From Lucinisca nassula (taxonomy: Eukaryota; Mollusca; Bivalvia; Lucinida; Lucinidae): a DNA stretch of 64,000 bases. The DNA is taken from the NCBI GenBank assembly GCA_963580285.1, contig OY757026.1, positions 42,638,931-42,702,930 on the forward strand, in the 5' to 3' direction. Positions 32,880 to 45,583 of this stretch are shown here, in pieces (the stretch's first letter is position 1; each line of letters begins with the position of its first letter). A program made the position numbers and the translations under genes. The notes under the pieces are model-generated. The model did no database searches. It had not been told where the DNA came from and saw only the letters and a program-made list of their open reading frames with translations.

Positions 32880-33140
32880 TGTTTGTTTGTTTGTTTGTTT
32901 GATTTGAGGTTTAACGTCCCCGTCAACAAGGTAAAGGTCATTTTGGAGACATTGCTTCCAATTTTGTGAGACTTTTACCCAACATTGAGATGAAATGACA
33001 TCTCAAGCCCTGCCGCCCAATGAAACCAATAGGATTTATAAGCATGGAAGGTCAGACATTCTCACAGCTTTGCCTGGGCAGGCTAAATAGATCCTCTAAG
33101 CGGTTTACCAGTACTCATGTGCGGGTCGGTTACAGCTTGT
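32880..33140 (-). mobile_element. SINE2 copy
   Basis: Starts (on the plus strand) with GTTTGTTTGTTTGATTTGAGG, the reverse complement of the SINE2 tail, and runs to GCGGGTCGGTTACAGC. The head end is truncated. Confidence 0.65.
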
Positions 33141-33689
33141 AATAGTTTGTGTTAGAAGGAAATCTCAGTTTGTTAGTTAAAATTCCTGGGAATCAGAAGG
33201 GTTGCTTCAAACATCAATAAATAGGCTATAACCATTGACAAAAAATGGAACCAGAGCATGAAAGGTGCTCTTTTTTTCTGCTACTGTTCATTACATCTGT
33301 TCAATTTGTTGTAATATAAATAAGCAAGAAAAAAGAAGAAATCAGCAAGAAAAAAGAAGAAATCATCCTCTGAATGATACTTCCCTTGAGATAGACCTCT
33401 TTAAAGAAGCATTAAAACCAAATAATTCGAAAAACAGTTGCTGATTGAAGTTGCACTTTCGTGTAGCAATTTCATCTGCTTCATTTAGAAACATGAAATA
33501 TTTATCCAAGTGTTCTACCATGGAACAATTTCTTTTAACCCTTAAAAGCTAAATCACCAGGCAGAATGACAAGGCAGTTGGCAGTCTAAAAGTTATGCCA
33601 TTATGGAATAAATGTTTGTTGAAATATATTGAAAATTTTTCCAGCAAAAAAAAAATGGCAATTTTCTGATAAAAAATTCTGATATTTTT
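33141..33689. other. No recognisable feature
   Basis: AT-rich, including a short duplicated AGCAAGAAAAAAGAAGAAAT near 33322-33362. No gene. Confidence 0.4.
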
Positions 33690-34295
33690 TAGCTCCCCTG
33701 AGCCAAAGGCTCCGGGGGAGCTTATAGGATGGTAGGCCTCCGTCGTCCTTCGTCCGTCCATCCTACGTCAACCATTTTCAAAGGTCTTCTTCTCTGAAAA
33801 CACAGAACCAATTTTAATTTAATTTCATTTGCACCCCCAAGGCATTGGGGGAACGAAAGTTTGCAAGTATGGTCCAGGTCACATGACCAAGATGGCCGCC
33901 ATGCCCAAATATGCTAAAAACCCTTAAAAAATCTTCTTCTCCAAAACCACTGGGCTGATTGGCTTGAAATTTGGTATGTAGCATCGGGTTACTAAGTACT
34001 ACCAAGTTTGCAAAAATAATGACCCTAGGTTTACCTTGACCTATTTTACGCCAAGGTCAAATTTGGCTCCTTAGGCTTTTCAATGGGAAATAGGTAAATC
34101 AATGCATTTTTCGAAAAATATTCTGGTCTGTGATGTTAGAATGGGTAAAAAATGAATGCCTGTGAATGCTAAGGGTCAAGGTCATTTATTGACCTGGTGA
34201 AGGTCATTTATTGACCTTGGCCCAAGGCCACTTGAATTGTAGATCTATTTACATATTAGAATACATTTTCTCCAATACCACTGGGCCAGTTTTAT
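33690..34295 (+). mobile_element. R3-family element, left part
   Basis: Head TAGCTCCCCTGAGCC with foldback (CTCCCCTGAGCC...GGCTCCGGGGGAG), then GTCCGTCC leader and a long unit with GGTCCAGGTCACATGACCAA, GATGGCCGCCATGCCCA, CCACTGGGC and AAGGTCATTTATTGACC. Split at a T/T by the R1 element 34296-40887; it continues at 40888. Confidence 0.75.
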
Positions 34296-37200
34296 TAGCT
34301 CACCTGTCACGTAGTGACAAGGTGGGCTTTTGTGATCACTTTTCGTCCGTCGTCCGTCGTCAGTGCGTGCGTGCGTGTGTGTGTGTGTGCGTAAACTTTT
34401 TCTTCAAATGACATCTCCTCCTAAACCACTGATCAGATTTTGACCAAACTTCACAGCAATGATCCTTAGGTGGTCCCCTTTCAAAATTGTTCAAATGGTT
34501 CCGGTCCATTGCACATCTGGGTCACAGGAGCTAAAAATAGATTTTTTAAATGAAAACTTTAAAAATCTTCTTCTGTGAAACCGCAAGTCCCAGGTCTTTG
34601 ATATTTGGTATGAAGCTTCATCTAGTGGACCTCTACCAAGATTGTTCAAATTAAAGCCCTGGGGGCCAAAATGCCCCCGCCCCGGGGGCCTTCGGTTTTA
34701 CATAGGCTTATATAGGGAAAATCATTAAAAAATCTTCTTCTCTGAAACCACAAGGCCCAGGTCTTTAATATTTGGTGTGAAGCTTTACCTGGTGGACCTC
34801 CAATAAGATTGTTCAAATTATAGCCTTAGGGCCAAAAATGCCCCGGCCCCGGGGGCCTTTGGTTTTACATAGGCTTATACAGGGAAAATCTTTAAAAATC
34901 TTCTTCTCTGAAACCGCACGGCCCAGATCTTTGATATTTGGTGTGAAGCTTCATCTAGTGGACCTCTACCAGGATTGTTCAAATTAAAGCCCTGGGGGCC
35001 AAAATGCCCCCGCCCCAGGGCCTTTGGTTTTACATAGGCTTATATGGGGAAAATCATTAAAAAGTCTTCTTCTCTGAAACCACAAGGCCCAGGTCTTTAG
35101 TATTTGGTGTGAAGCTTTACCTGGTTGACCTCTACTAAGATTGTTCAAATTATAGCCTTAGGGCCAAAAATGCCCCCGCCCCGGGGGCCTTTGGTTTTAC
35201 ATAGGCTTATACAGGGAAAATCTTTAAAAATCTTCTTCTCTGAAACCGCACGGCCCAGATCTTTGATATTTGGTGTGAAGCTTCATCTAGTGGACCTCTA
35301 CCAAGATTGTTCAAATTATAGCCCTGGGGGCCAAAATGCCCCCGCCCCGGGGCCTATGGTTTTACATAGGCTTATATAGGGAAAATCTTCTTCTCTGAAA
35401 CCACAAGGCCCAGGTCTTTAATATTTGGTGTGAAGCTTTACCTGGTGGACCTCTACTAAGATTGTTCAAATTATAGCCTTAGGGCCAAAAATGCCCCCGC
35501 CCCGGGGGCCTTTGGTTTTACATAGGCTTATACAGGGAAAATCTTTAAAAATCTTCTTCTCTGAAACCGCACGGCCCAGATCTTTGATATTTGGTGTGAA
35601 GCTTCATCTAGTGGACCTCTACCAGGATTTTTCAAATTATAGCCCTGGGGGCCAAAATGCCCCCGCCACAGGGGCCTTTGGTTTTACATAGGCTTATATA
35701 GGGAAAATCATTAAAAAATCTTCTTCTCTGAAACCACAAGGCCCAGGTCTTTAATATTTGGTGTGAAGCTTTACCTGATGGACCTCTACTAAGATTGTTC
35801 AAATTATTACCTAAGGGCCAAAAATGCCCCCGCTAGGGGGCCTTTGGTTTTACATAGGCTTATACAGGGAAAATCTTTAAAAATCTTCTTCTCTGAAACC
35901 GCACGGCCCAGATCTTTGATATTTGGTGTGAAGCTTCATCTAGTGGACCTCTACCAAGATTGTTCAAATTATAGCCCTGGGGGCCAAAATGCCCCCGCCC
36001 CGGGGGCCTATGGTTTTACATAGGCTTATATAGGGAAAATCATTAAAAAATCTTCTTCTCTGAAACCACAAGGCCCAGGTCTTTAATATTTGGTGTGAAG
36101 CTTTACCTGGTGGACCTCCAATAAGATTGTTCAAATTATAGCCTTAGGGCCAAAAATGCCCCGGCCCCGGGGGCCTTTGGTTTTACATAGGCTTATACAG
36201 GGAAAATCTTTAAAAATCTTCTTCTCTGAAACCGCACGGCCCAGATCTTTGATATTTGGTGTGAAGCTTCATCTAGTGGACCTCTACCAGGATTGTTCAA
36301 ATTAAAGCCCTGGGGGCCAAAATGCCCCCGCCCCAGGGCCTTTGGTTTTACATAGGCTTATATGGGGAAAATCATTAAAAAATCTTCTTCTCTGAAACCA
36401 CAAGGCCCAGGTCTTTAATATTTGGTGTGAAGCTTTACCTGGTTGACCTCTACTAAGATTGTTCAAATTATAGCCTTAGGGCCAAAAATGCCCCCGCCCC
36501 GGGGGCCTTTAGTTTTACATAGGCTTATACAGGGAAAATCTTTAAAAATCATCTTCTCTGAAACCGCACGGCCCAGATCTTTGATATTTGGTGTGAAGCT
36601 TCATCTAGTGGACCTCTACCAAGATTGTTCAAATTATAGCCCTGGGGGCCAAAATGCCCCCGCCCCGGGGGCCTATGGTTTTACATAGGCTTATATAGGG
36701 AAAATCATTAAAAAATCTTCTTCTCTGAAACCACAAGGCCCAGGTCTTTAATATTCGGTGTGAAGCTTTACCTGGTGGACCTCCAATAAGATTGTTCAAA
36801 TTATAGCCTTAGGGCCAAAAATGCCCCGGCCCCGGGGGCCTTTGGTTTTACATAGGCTTATACAGGGAAAATCTTTAAAAATCTTCTTCTCTGAAACCGC
36901 ACGGCCCAGATCTTTGATATTTGGTGTGAAGCTTCATCTAGTGGACCTCTACCAGGATTGTTCAAATTAAAGCCCTGGGGGCCAAAATGCCCCCGCCCCA
37001 GGGCCTTTGGTTTTACATAGGCTTATATGGGGAAAATCATTAAAAAATCTTCTTCTCTGAAACCACAAGGCCCAGGTCTTTAATATTTGGTGTGAAGCTT
37101 TACCTGGTTGACCTCTACTAAGATTGTTCAAATTATAGCCTTAGGGCCAAAAATGCCCCCGCCCCGGGGGCCTTTGGTTTTACATAGGCTTATACAGGGA

Positions 37201-40200
37201 AAATCTTTAAAAATCTTCTTCTCTGAAACCGCACGGCCCAGATCTTTGATATTTGGTGTGAAGCTTCATCTAGTGGACCTCTACCAAGATTGTTCAAATT
37301 ATAGCCCTGGGGGCCAAAATGCCCCCGCCCCGGGGCCTATGGTTTTACATAGGCTTATATAGGGAAAATCTTCTTCTCTGAAACCACAAGGCCCAGGTCT
37401 TTAATATTTGGTGTGAAGCTTTACCTGGTGGACCTCTACTAAGATTGTTCAAATTATAGCCTTAGGGCCAAAAATGCCCCCGCCCCGGGGGCCTTTGGTT
37501 TTACATAGGCTTATACAGGGAAAATCTTTAAAAATCTTCTTCTCTGAAACCGCACGGCCCAGATCTTTGATATTTGGTGTGAAGCTTCATCTAGTGGACC
37601 TCTACCAGGATTTTTCAAATTATAGCCCTGGGGGCCAAAATGCCCCCGCCACAGGGGCCTTTGGTTTTACATAGGCTTATATAGGGAAAATCATTAAAAA
37701 ATCTTCTTCTCTGAAACCACAAGGCCCAGGTCTTTAATATTTGGTGTGAAGCTTTACCTGATGGACCTCTACTAAGATTGTTCAAATTATTACCTAAGGG
37801 CCAAAAATGCCCCCGCTAGGGGGCCTTTGGTTTTACATAGGCTTATACAGGGAAAATCTTTAAAAATCTTCTTCTCTGAAACCGCACGGCCCAGATCTTT
37901 GATATTTGGTGTGAAGCTTCATCTAGTGGACCTCTACCAAGATTGTTCAAATTATAGCCCTGGGGGCCAAAATGCCCCCGCCCCGGGGGCCTATGGTTTT
38001 ACATAGGCTTATATAGGGAAAATCATTAAAAAATCTTCTTCTCTGAAACCAGCAGGCCCACGTCTTTAATATTTGGTGTGAAGCTTTACCTGGAGGACCT
38101 TTACTAAGATTGTTCAAATTATAGCCTTTGGGCCAAAAATGCCCCCGCCCCGGGGGCCTTTGTTTTTACATAGACTTATACAGGGAAAATCTTTAAAAAT
38201 CTTCTCTGAAACCTCAAGGCCTAGATCTTTGATATTTGGTGTGAAGCTTCATCTAGTGGACCTATACCAAGATTTTTCAAATTATAGCCCTGGGGGCCAA
38301 AATGCCCCGGCCCCAGGGGCCTATGGTTTTACATAGGCTTATATAGGGAAAATCATTAAAAAATCTTCTTCTCTGAAACCAGCAGGCCCACGTCTTTAAT
38401 ATTTGGTGTGAAGCTTTACCTGGAGGACCTTTACTAAGATTGTTCAAATTATAGCCTTTGGGCCAAAAATGCCCCCGCCCCGGGGGGCTTTGGTTTTACA
38501 TAGGCTTATACAGGGAAAATCTTTAAAAATCTTCTCTGAAACCACAAAGCCCAGATCTTTGATATTTGGTGTGAAGCTTCATCTAGTGGACCTCTTTCAA
38601 GATTGTGCAAATTATAGCCCTGGGGCCGAAAATGGCCCCACCCTTGGACCCTTTGGTTTTTCATAGCCCTTTAAACGGAAACCTTTAAAAATCTTCTTCT
38701 CTAAAACCACAAGGCCCAGGTCTTTGATATTTGGTATGAAGCTTCACCTAGTGGACCTCTACCAAGATTGTTCAAATTATAGCCCTGGAGCCAAAAATGC
38801 CCCCGCTCAGGGGGCCTTTGGTTTTACCTAAGCTTATGTAGGGGAAATCTTTAAAACTTTTCTTCTCTGACACCGCAAGGCCCAGATCTTTGATATTTGG
38901 TGTGAAGCTTAATCTAATGGACCTCTACCAAGACTGTTCAAATTATAGCCCTGGGGCCAAAAATGCCCCCGCCCCGGGGGCCTTCGGTTTTACATAGGCT
39001 TATATAGGGAAAATCTTTAAAGAAACTTCTTCTCAGAAACTGCAAGGCCAAGGTCTTAGATATTTGGTGTGAAGCTTCATCTATTGGACCTCTATCAAGA
39101 TTGTTCAAATTATAGCCCTAGGACCAAAAATGCCCCCACCCTGGGACCCTTTGGTTTTTCATAGTCTTATAGGGAAAATATTTAAATTCTTCTTCTCTGA
39201 TACCACAAGGCCCTGCTCTATGCCATTTGATATGAAGCTTCAACTAGTAGACCTCTACCAAGATTGTTAAAATTATAGCCCTTGGGCCAAAAATGCCCCC
39301 ACCCCTGGGGCCTTTGGTTTTACGTAGGCTTATACATGGAAAATCTTTAAAAATCTTCTTCTCTGAATCCGCAAGGCCCAGATCTTTGGTATTTGGTGTG
39401 GAGCTTCATCTAGTGGACCTTTATCAAGATTGTTCAAATTATAGCCCTGGGGGCAAAAATACCCCCACTATGGGACCCTTTGGTTTTTCATAGGCTTATA
39501 TAGGGAAAACCTTTAAAAATCTTGTCTCAAACCAGAAGGCCCAGGTCTTTGATATTTGGAATGAAGCTTCATCTAGTGGACCATTACCAAGTTTGTTCAA
39601 ATTATAGCCCTTGGGCCTAGAATGTACTGGAGACACTAATTCTCAGATGAGCCCTTTGGTTTTACATAGGCTTATATAGGAAAAATCTATAAAAATCTTC
39701 TTCTCTGAAACTGCAAGGCCCAGGTGTTTGAAATTTGGTATGAAGCTTCATCTTGTGGACCTCTACCAAGTTTGTTCAAATTATAGCCCTGGGGCCAAAA
39801 ATGTCGCTGCTCCGTAGCCCTTTGGTTTTAGATAGGCTTATATAGGGAAAATCTTGAATAATCTTCTCCTCTGAAACCACAAGGCCTGGGTCTGTGATAT
39901 TTGGTATGAAGCTTCATCTAGTGGACCTCTACCAAGATTGTTCAAATTATAGTCCTGGGGCCCACAAGTTTTACATGGACTTACATAGGGAAAACCTTTA
40001 AAAATCTTGCTGCCTGAAACAAGACGGCCCAGGTCTTTGATATTTGGTATGAATAAAAATAAAAAATGAGTTCCTTTAAGAGCAATGAAAATATTCATAA
40101 GAAAGAAGAAGCCTTATCTAGTGGACCTCTAGCAAGTTTTTTCAAAGACCAAAAATGGCCCCGCCGAGGGGGTCCACGGTTTTACATGGACTTACATAGG

Positions 40201-40887
40201 GAAAACATTTAAAAATCTTCATGTCTGTAGCCAGAAGGCCCAGGTCTTTGATATTCGGTATGAAGCTTCATCTAGTTGCTACAAGGATTGTTCAAATTAT
40301 AGCCCTGAGGCCAAAAATGGCCCAGCTTTGGGGTCCACCAGTTTTACGACTTTTACAGTGAAAACCTTTAAAAATCTTCTTGTCTGTAACCAGAAGGCCC
40401 AGGTCTTTGATAGTTGATATGAAGCTTTAGAAATGGTTAAGCTCTCCACCCATTAACCAGATATTTTCTTGTTCCTGACCTTTTAGCTTATCTAAGGCTT
40501 TATCTTGGCTAAATACAACTGAAAATTCAAACTCAAAAGTTTTCGAACTGATCTTCAAGAGTCCGTAATGTGATTAAGGACCACTTGGTCATGCAGCCAG
40601 ATGCTAAAAAGTAATCAATGCTTAGTAAAATTCTTTTCAAATTATAGCCCTGGGGCCAAAAATGCCCCCACTCTGGGACCCTTTGGTTTTTCATCGGATT
40701 ATATAGGGAAAACCTTTAAAAATCTTCATGTCTGAAACCAGAAGGCCCAGGTCTTTGATATTTGGTGTGAAGCTTCATCTAGTGGACCATTACCAAGTTT
40801 GTTCAAATTATAGCCCTTGGGCCTAGAATGTACTGGAGACACTAATTCTCAGGTGAGTGATTCTCAGGGCCCTCTGGGCCCTCTTGT
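34296..40887 (+). mobile_element. R1-family Helentron-like element, 6.6 kb, inserted in an R3 element
   Basis: 5' end TAGCTCACCTGTCACGTAGT with foldback, GTCCGTCGTCC and GTGT leader, then about 36 units of 165 bp, then a diverged 3' end with the hairpin AGGGCC-CTCT-GGGCCCT and CTTGT. Removing it joins 34295 to 40888 and restores the R3 sequence CCAGTTTTATTTAAATTTTA. No target duplication. The array is organised as 330-bp dimers (ATATTTGGTGTGAAGCTTTA alternating with ATATTTGGTGTGAAGCTTCA). Open frames of 65-84 codons beginning MPPPRGPLVLHRLIQGKSLK reflect a unit length near a multiple of three. Confidence 0.85.
34740..38045 (+). repeat. Higher-order repeat: blocks of about 660 bp in order U-V-U-U-V
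   Basis: A four-unit block U (about 665 bp, marked by GGACCTCCAATAAGATTG at 34793, 36114, 36777) and a block V (about 660 bp, marked by CCCCCGCTAGGGGGCC near 35826 and 37809) follow one another as U V U U V. The stretch around 35060-36050 recurs 1983 bp downstream with virtually no difference, showing that the duplication is recent. Confidence 0.75.
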
Positions 40888-43035
40888 TTAAATTTTACTT
40901 GCAGACTTAAGACACTTAGTGAACAAAAATTTATTTGGATGGTCCAGGTCACATGACCAAGATGGCCGCCATGCCCAAATATGGTTAAAACCTTAAAAAA
41001 TCTTCTCCAGAACCACTGGGCCAATTGTCTTGAAACTTGGTTATGTAGCATCAGGTAACTGAGTACTACCAAGTTTGCAAAAATTGTGACCCTAGGTTGA
41101 GGTTGACCTATATTATGCAAAGGTCAAATTTGGCTCCTTAGGCTTTTCAATGGGAAATAGGTAAATCATCACATTTTTCGGAAAAAATATTGGGTTCTGT
41201 GATATGAGAATGGGTAAAAAGTGAATGTCTGTGAATGCTTATGGTCAAGGTCATTCATTGACCTTTGCAAAAGGTCATTTGTATTGCAGATCTATTGACA
41301 TATTAGAATACATTTTCTCTAAAAGCACTGGGCCAATTTTATTTTAATTAGCTCCTCTGAGCCAAAGGCTCCGGGGGAGCTTATAGAATGGTAGGCCTCC
41401 GTCGTACGTAGTCCACCATTTTCAAAAGACTTCTTCTCTGAAACCACTGGGCCAATTTCAATTTAATTTCATATGCAGCCCCCTGGCAATGGGGGAACAA
41501 AATGTTTGCAAGTATGGTCCAGTCACATGACCAAGATGGCCGCCATGTCCAAATATGTTAAAAACCTTGAAAAATCTTCTTCTCCAGAACCACTGGGCCG
41601 ATTGTCTGGAAACACAGTATATAGTATCTGGTGACTGAGTACTACCAAGTTTGCAAATATGATGACTGTAGGTTGACCTTGACCCATTTTATCACAAGGT
41701 CAAATTTGGCTCCTTAGGCTTTTCATTGGGAAATAGGTAAATCAATGCTTTTTTCCAAAAAATACAATGTATTGTGGTCTGTGATATGAGAATAGGTAAG
41801 AAATGAATGTCTATGACTGCTTAGGGTCAAGGTCATTTGGTGACCATGACCCAAGGTCACTTGTATTGCAGGCCTATTGACATATTAGAATACATTTTCT
41901 CTAACAACACTCAGCCAATTTCATTTAAATTTTATATGCAGCCTTAGGACATTATGGAAACAAAAATTTATTCAGATGGTCCAGGTCACGATCAAGATGG
42001 CCGCCATGCCCAAATATGGTAAAAACCTTAAAACATCTTCTTCTCCAGAACCACTGGGTCGATTGTCTTGAAACTTGGTATGTAGCATCGGGTAACTGAG
42101 TACTAGCCAGTTTGCAAAAATGATGACCGCAGGTGGACCTTGACTGATTATATCCGCACTTTCAAAGAAAAGTCGGATATACTGTAATCGGTCCCGTCCG
42201 TCAGTCCGTCCGTCAGTCAGTCCATCTGCAGTCAGTCAGTCAGTGCACATTTCCTCGTAACATGAACTCCTCCTACACCAGTCGTCGGATGGTGTTCATA
42301 TTTGACAGGATGATTGCCTGGGATGTGTAGATTACACATAAGGTTTCGGATGCTGGCTGTGACCTCCGGGGTCAAAGGTCAAAAGTGTGGATATTTGCGA
42401 TTGGCCCCCAATCGACTTTGCTCTAGTTTTACGCTAAGGTCAAATTTGGCTCCATAGGCTTTTCAATGGGAAATAGGTAAATCAATGCATGTTTTGTTAA
42501 ATAATGTGGTCCATGATATGAGAATAAGTAAAAAAAGATTGTCTATGATTGCTTAAGGTCAAGGTCATTCAGTGACCTTGGCCTACGGTGACTTGTATTG
42601 CAGGTACATTGACATATTAGAATACATTTTCTCTAAAACCATTGTGTCAATTTCATTGCAGGGGCATTGACATATTAGAATACATTTTCTCTTACACCAC
42701 TGGGCCAATTTCATTTAAAATTTTATATACAGCTGAACAAAAATTTATTTGGATGGTCCAGGTCACATGATCAAAATGGCCGCCATGCCCAGATATGGTA
42801 AAAACCATAAAAAATCTTCTTATTCAAAATCACTGGGCCGATTGTCTTGAAACTTGGTATGAAGCATCGGCTGACTGAGTACTACCAAATTTGCAAGCAT
42901 GATGACTGTAGGTTGACCTTGACATATTTTTGCCAAGGTCAAATTTGGCTCCATAGGCTTTTCAAAGGGAAATAGGTAAATCAATGCATTTTTCGAAAAT
43001 TTTGTGGTCCATGATATGAGAATAGGTAAACTTTC
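40888..43035 (+). mobile_element. R3-family element, right part, with an internal second R3 head and an R4 insertion
   Basis: Continues the unit from 34295. At 41349 a second head (TAGCTCCTCTGAGCCAAAGG) starts, so two R3 copies are nested or fused. 42150-42428 is a separate small element. Sequence loses similarity to R3 near 43035. No R3 3' terminus was identified. Confidence 0.65.
42150..42428 (+). mobile_element. R4-family Helentron-like mini-element, 279 bp
   Basis: Inserted in R3: joining 42149 to 42429 restores GACxxATTTTACGC as seen uninterrupted at 34038-34053. 5' end ATATCCGCAC, with foldback to CGGATAT. Inverted copy GTGTGGATAT near 42384. Hairpin CGATTGG / CCAATCG, then the terminus CTCTAGTT. 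No target duplication. The GTCCGTCAGTC leader resembles the R1 leader only in composition. Confidence 0.75.
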
Positions 43036-43397
43036 TGAGTTCATAGGTAGATGGCTAGAGATATTGTTTATTTATTTATATTTATCTTTTCAGGTGAGTA
43101 CAACTTTCTCATCCACTCACAGAGAATTAAAAAAGTATGAGGTAATATTTCCTACTACCATTGTCACTGGTAATAATTGGCAAATCAGAAAAATGAAAGT
43201 TGCAGTTTTACCTGTCCATGGCAGTAATAATGCCATTTATGTGTTTTTGTATCGGTTTGAAAATGGCTTTCTCTAGAATAAACCTGCAGAATTTTTCTTA
43301 TTTATGTAGCAGCAGCAAGCCAGCTCACGAGAAAAGGATACGTATTTGAATAGTGATCAGCAATGGCTCGGGTGAGCTTGTCCAGCAGGCACCATTA

Positions 43398-43688
43398 CGA
43401 AAACATGCCTATACAAATACATTGCAAACTTTACCGCCAAAAAATGAAAATTTTTAAGATGAAAAATTGTGATTTTTTTCTTATTTCTGCTCAAAATATA
43501 GATTGTGGGTGCTCGTTAGAACAGCCTTGATGAGGCATTTCTAATGAGTACCCATAATCAATATTTTTGAGGAGAAATAAGAAAAATACATTTTACCCCT
43601 GTAAACCCTAGTTTTACTGTATAAAAGTGGGGTTCAAGGGGGTCAAAATTATATAGGTGTGTTTTTCGTAATGCACAATCTGTGTGCA
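43398..43688. mobile_element. Foldback element family Q with terminal inverted repeats
   Basis: Termini ATTACGAAAACATGCCTATA and TATAGGTGTGTTTTTCGTAAT. Centre GTGCTCGTTAGAACAGCCT... with complementary arm. Near-complete relative of 52619-52883. Confidence 0.65.
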
Positions 43689-44063
43689 ATGCACAACCTG
43701 TGTGCAACATTGTATCAACGTTGCTGCAATGTCTTGACATTGATGCAACATTGCTTAAGAGTTCATATGCTCGCTGGGTATGCATAATTGCAGTCTCACC
43801 AGAGCTTCTGCTGCTTGCAGACTTGTAGATGAGACCTGATCGTCACTTAATGGGAATGGGAACATTTTTCAAAGGGAGACAACTTTCAGAACTTCCTGTT
43901 TGCTTATCTAAAAGTTCTTTCCCACGAAAACAGGGATCAACTCTTAAAAGAAAGAATTTGCTCCTCGGGAACAAATTCTTCCCTTTAAGAGTTGACCCCT
44001 ATTGACATGGGAGACAAACATACTTTTGTAGGAGTTGCCTCCCCTGAAGGCTATCCATTCCCC
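43689..44063. other. Intergenic, with an imperfect inverted repeat
   Basis: CAACTCTTAAAAGAAAGAA and TTCTTCCCTTTAAGAGTTG (about 43929 and 43976) form an imperfect foldback. No gene seen. Confidence 0.45.
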
Positions 44064-44067
44064 TTAA

Positions 44068-44685
44068 CCCTTTACCACTCAGGGATTTTGTGAAATTAGC
44101 TGATTTTCACAGTGTTGCACCTGACAGAAACTTCAACTAGCCATTGTTTCATAATGGATGGTCTGTTTTACATCAAACTCGGTATGAATGTTCATTGGGC
44201 AGTAGCTTTTCAAATGCAACTTTTCATGACTTGATCATTGTTGTCATGGTAAAGAGGGGGCATCCCAAAGTTGGCAAAAAGTGTGTTTTCACATGAATTT
44301 TTGACCACATTTTAATGTTCACACAGCTGTCAAGGCAACAATTAAGGTGTTTGGCACTGGTCATTTTCACTGTTTGCAGCATGTTTTATCAGCATCAATT
44401 TTCAGGCATTTTTGACCCCAGACACCCTCAGATATAAATTTAAGCGGTCGGTTGGGCCATACACCCCAAAATTTTTCGGGATGTGAGGGGGCCAACGCCC
44501 CCCTTCAATCCCCCCAGAATATTTTTAGTGGGGAGGCGCGCGAAAAAACAGGTCACTTTTTTGCCCAACAATCCTAAAGCAAACAGTAACTATCCAGGGT
44601 AGAAATGCAGATTTTAGGTGCTTCTGGGGCTTAAAATGTGGGGGGGGTGCAGACACGTAAAAACACGTATCTGAGTGGTAAAGGG
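44068..44685. mobile_element. piggyBac-like MITE, family P3, copy 1
   Basis: 618 bp, termini CCCTTTACCACTCAG and CTGAGTGGTAAAGGG (15 bp, perfect), flanked by TTAA at 44064-44067 and 44686-44689. No coding capacity. Internal C-rich and G-rich runs. Confidence 0.8.
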
Positions 44686-44689
44686 TTAA

Positions 44690-44947
44690 CTGAAATCTGG
44701 GAACATACTGAATTTTAGTCTAAAATGCATTAATTATATCTGAAATATTGTTTCTTGCAATAAAATGATGAAAAAACATTATAAAATGATGAAAAAACAT
44801 TATTTTGGTCAGTTGGGATTTTCTTCATAACTGAAATCTGGGAACATACTGAATTTTAGTCTAAAATGCATTAATTATATCTGAAATATTGTTTCTTGCA
44901 ATAAAATGATGAAAAAACATTATTTTGGTCAGTTGGGATTTTCTTCA
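44690..44947. repeat. Tandem duplication of about 140 bp between two P3 elements
   Basis: CTGAAATCTGGGAACATACT...TTTTCTTCATAA occurs twice (from 44690 and from 44833). The joint TTCTTCATAACTGAAATC between the copies is what the join of the outer flanks (TTCTTCATTAA and TTAACTGAAATC) would look like. Confidence 0.7.
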
Positions 44948-44951
44948 TTAA

Positions 44952-45579
44952 CCCTTTACCACTCAGGGATTTGTGAAATTCGTTGATTTTCACAGTGTTG
45001 CACCTGACAGAAACTTCAACTAGCCATTGTTTCATAATGGATGGTCTGTTTTACATCAAACTGGGTATGAATGTTCATTGGGCAGTAGCTTTTCAAATGC
45101 AACTTTCATGACTTGATCATTGTTGTCATGGTAAAGAGGGGGCATCCCAAAGTTGCAAAAAGTGTGTTTTCACATGAATTTTTGACCACATTTTAATGTT
45201 CACACAGCTGTCAAGGCAACAATTAAGGTGTTTGGCACTGGTCATTTTCACTGTTTGCAGCATGTTTTATCAGCATCAATTTTCAGGCATTTTTGACCCC
45301 AGACACCCTCAGATATAAATTTAAGCGGTCGGTTGGGCCATACACCCAAAATTTTTCGGGATGTGAGGGGCCAACGCCCCCCTTCAATCCCCCCCCCCCC
45401 CAGAATATTTTTAGTGGGGAGGCGTGCAAAAAAACAGGTCACTTTTTTGCCCAACAAATCCTAAAAGCAAACAGTAACTATCCAGGGGTAGAAATGCAGA
45501 TTTTAGGTGCTTCTGGGGCTTAAAATGGGGGTGGGGGGGGGTGCAGACACGTAAAAACACGTATCTGAGTGGTAAAGGG
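44952..45579. mobile_element. piggyBac-like MITE, family P3, copy 2
   Basis: 628 bp, nearly identical to 44068-44685 apart from homopolymer lengths and a few bases, with TTAA at 44948-44951 and 45580-45583. Confidence 0.8.
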
Positions 45580-45583
45580 TTAA

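Noticed and set aside
35125..38666. Repeated ORFs of 65-84 codons starting MPPPRGPLVLHRL
   Set aside because: They are translations of the 165-bp tandem unit, recur with the repeat, contain no domain and lack any promoter; treated as repeat artefacts.
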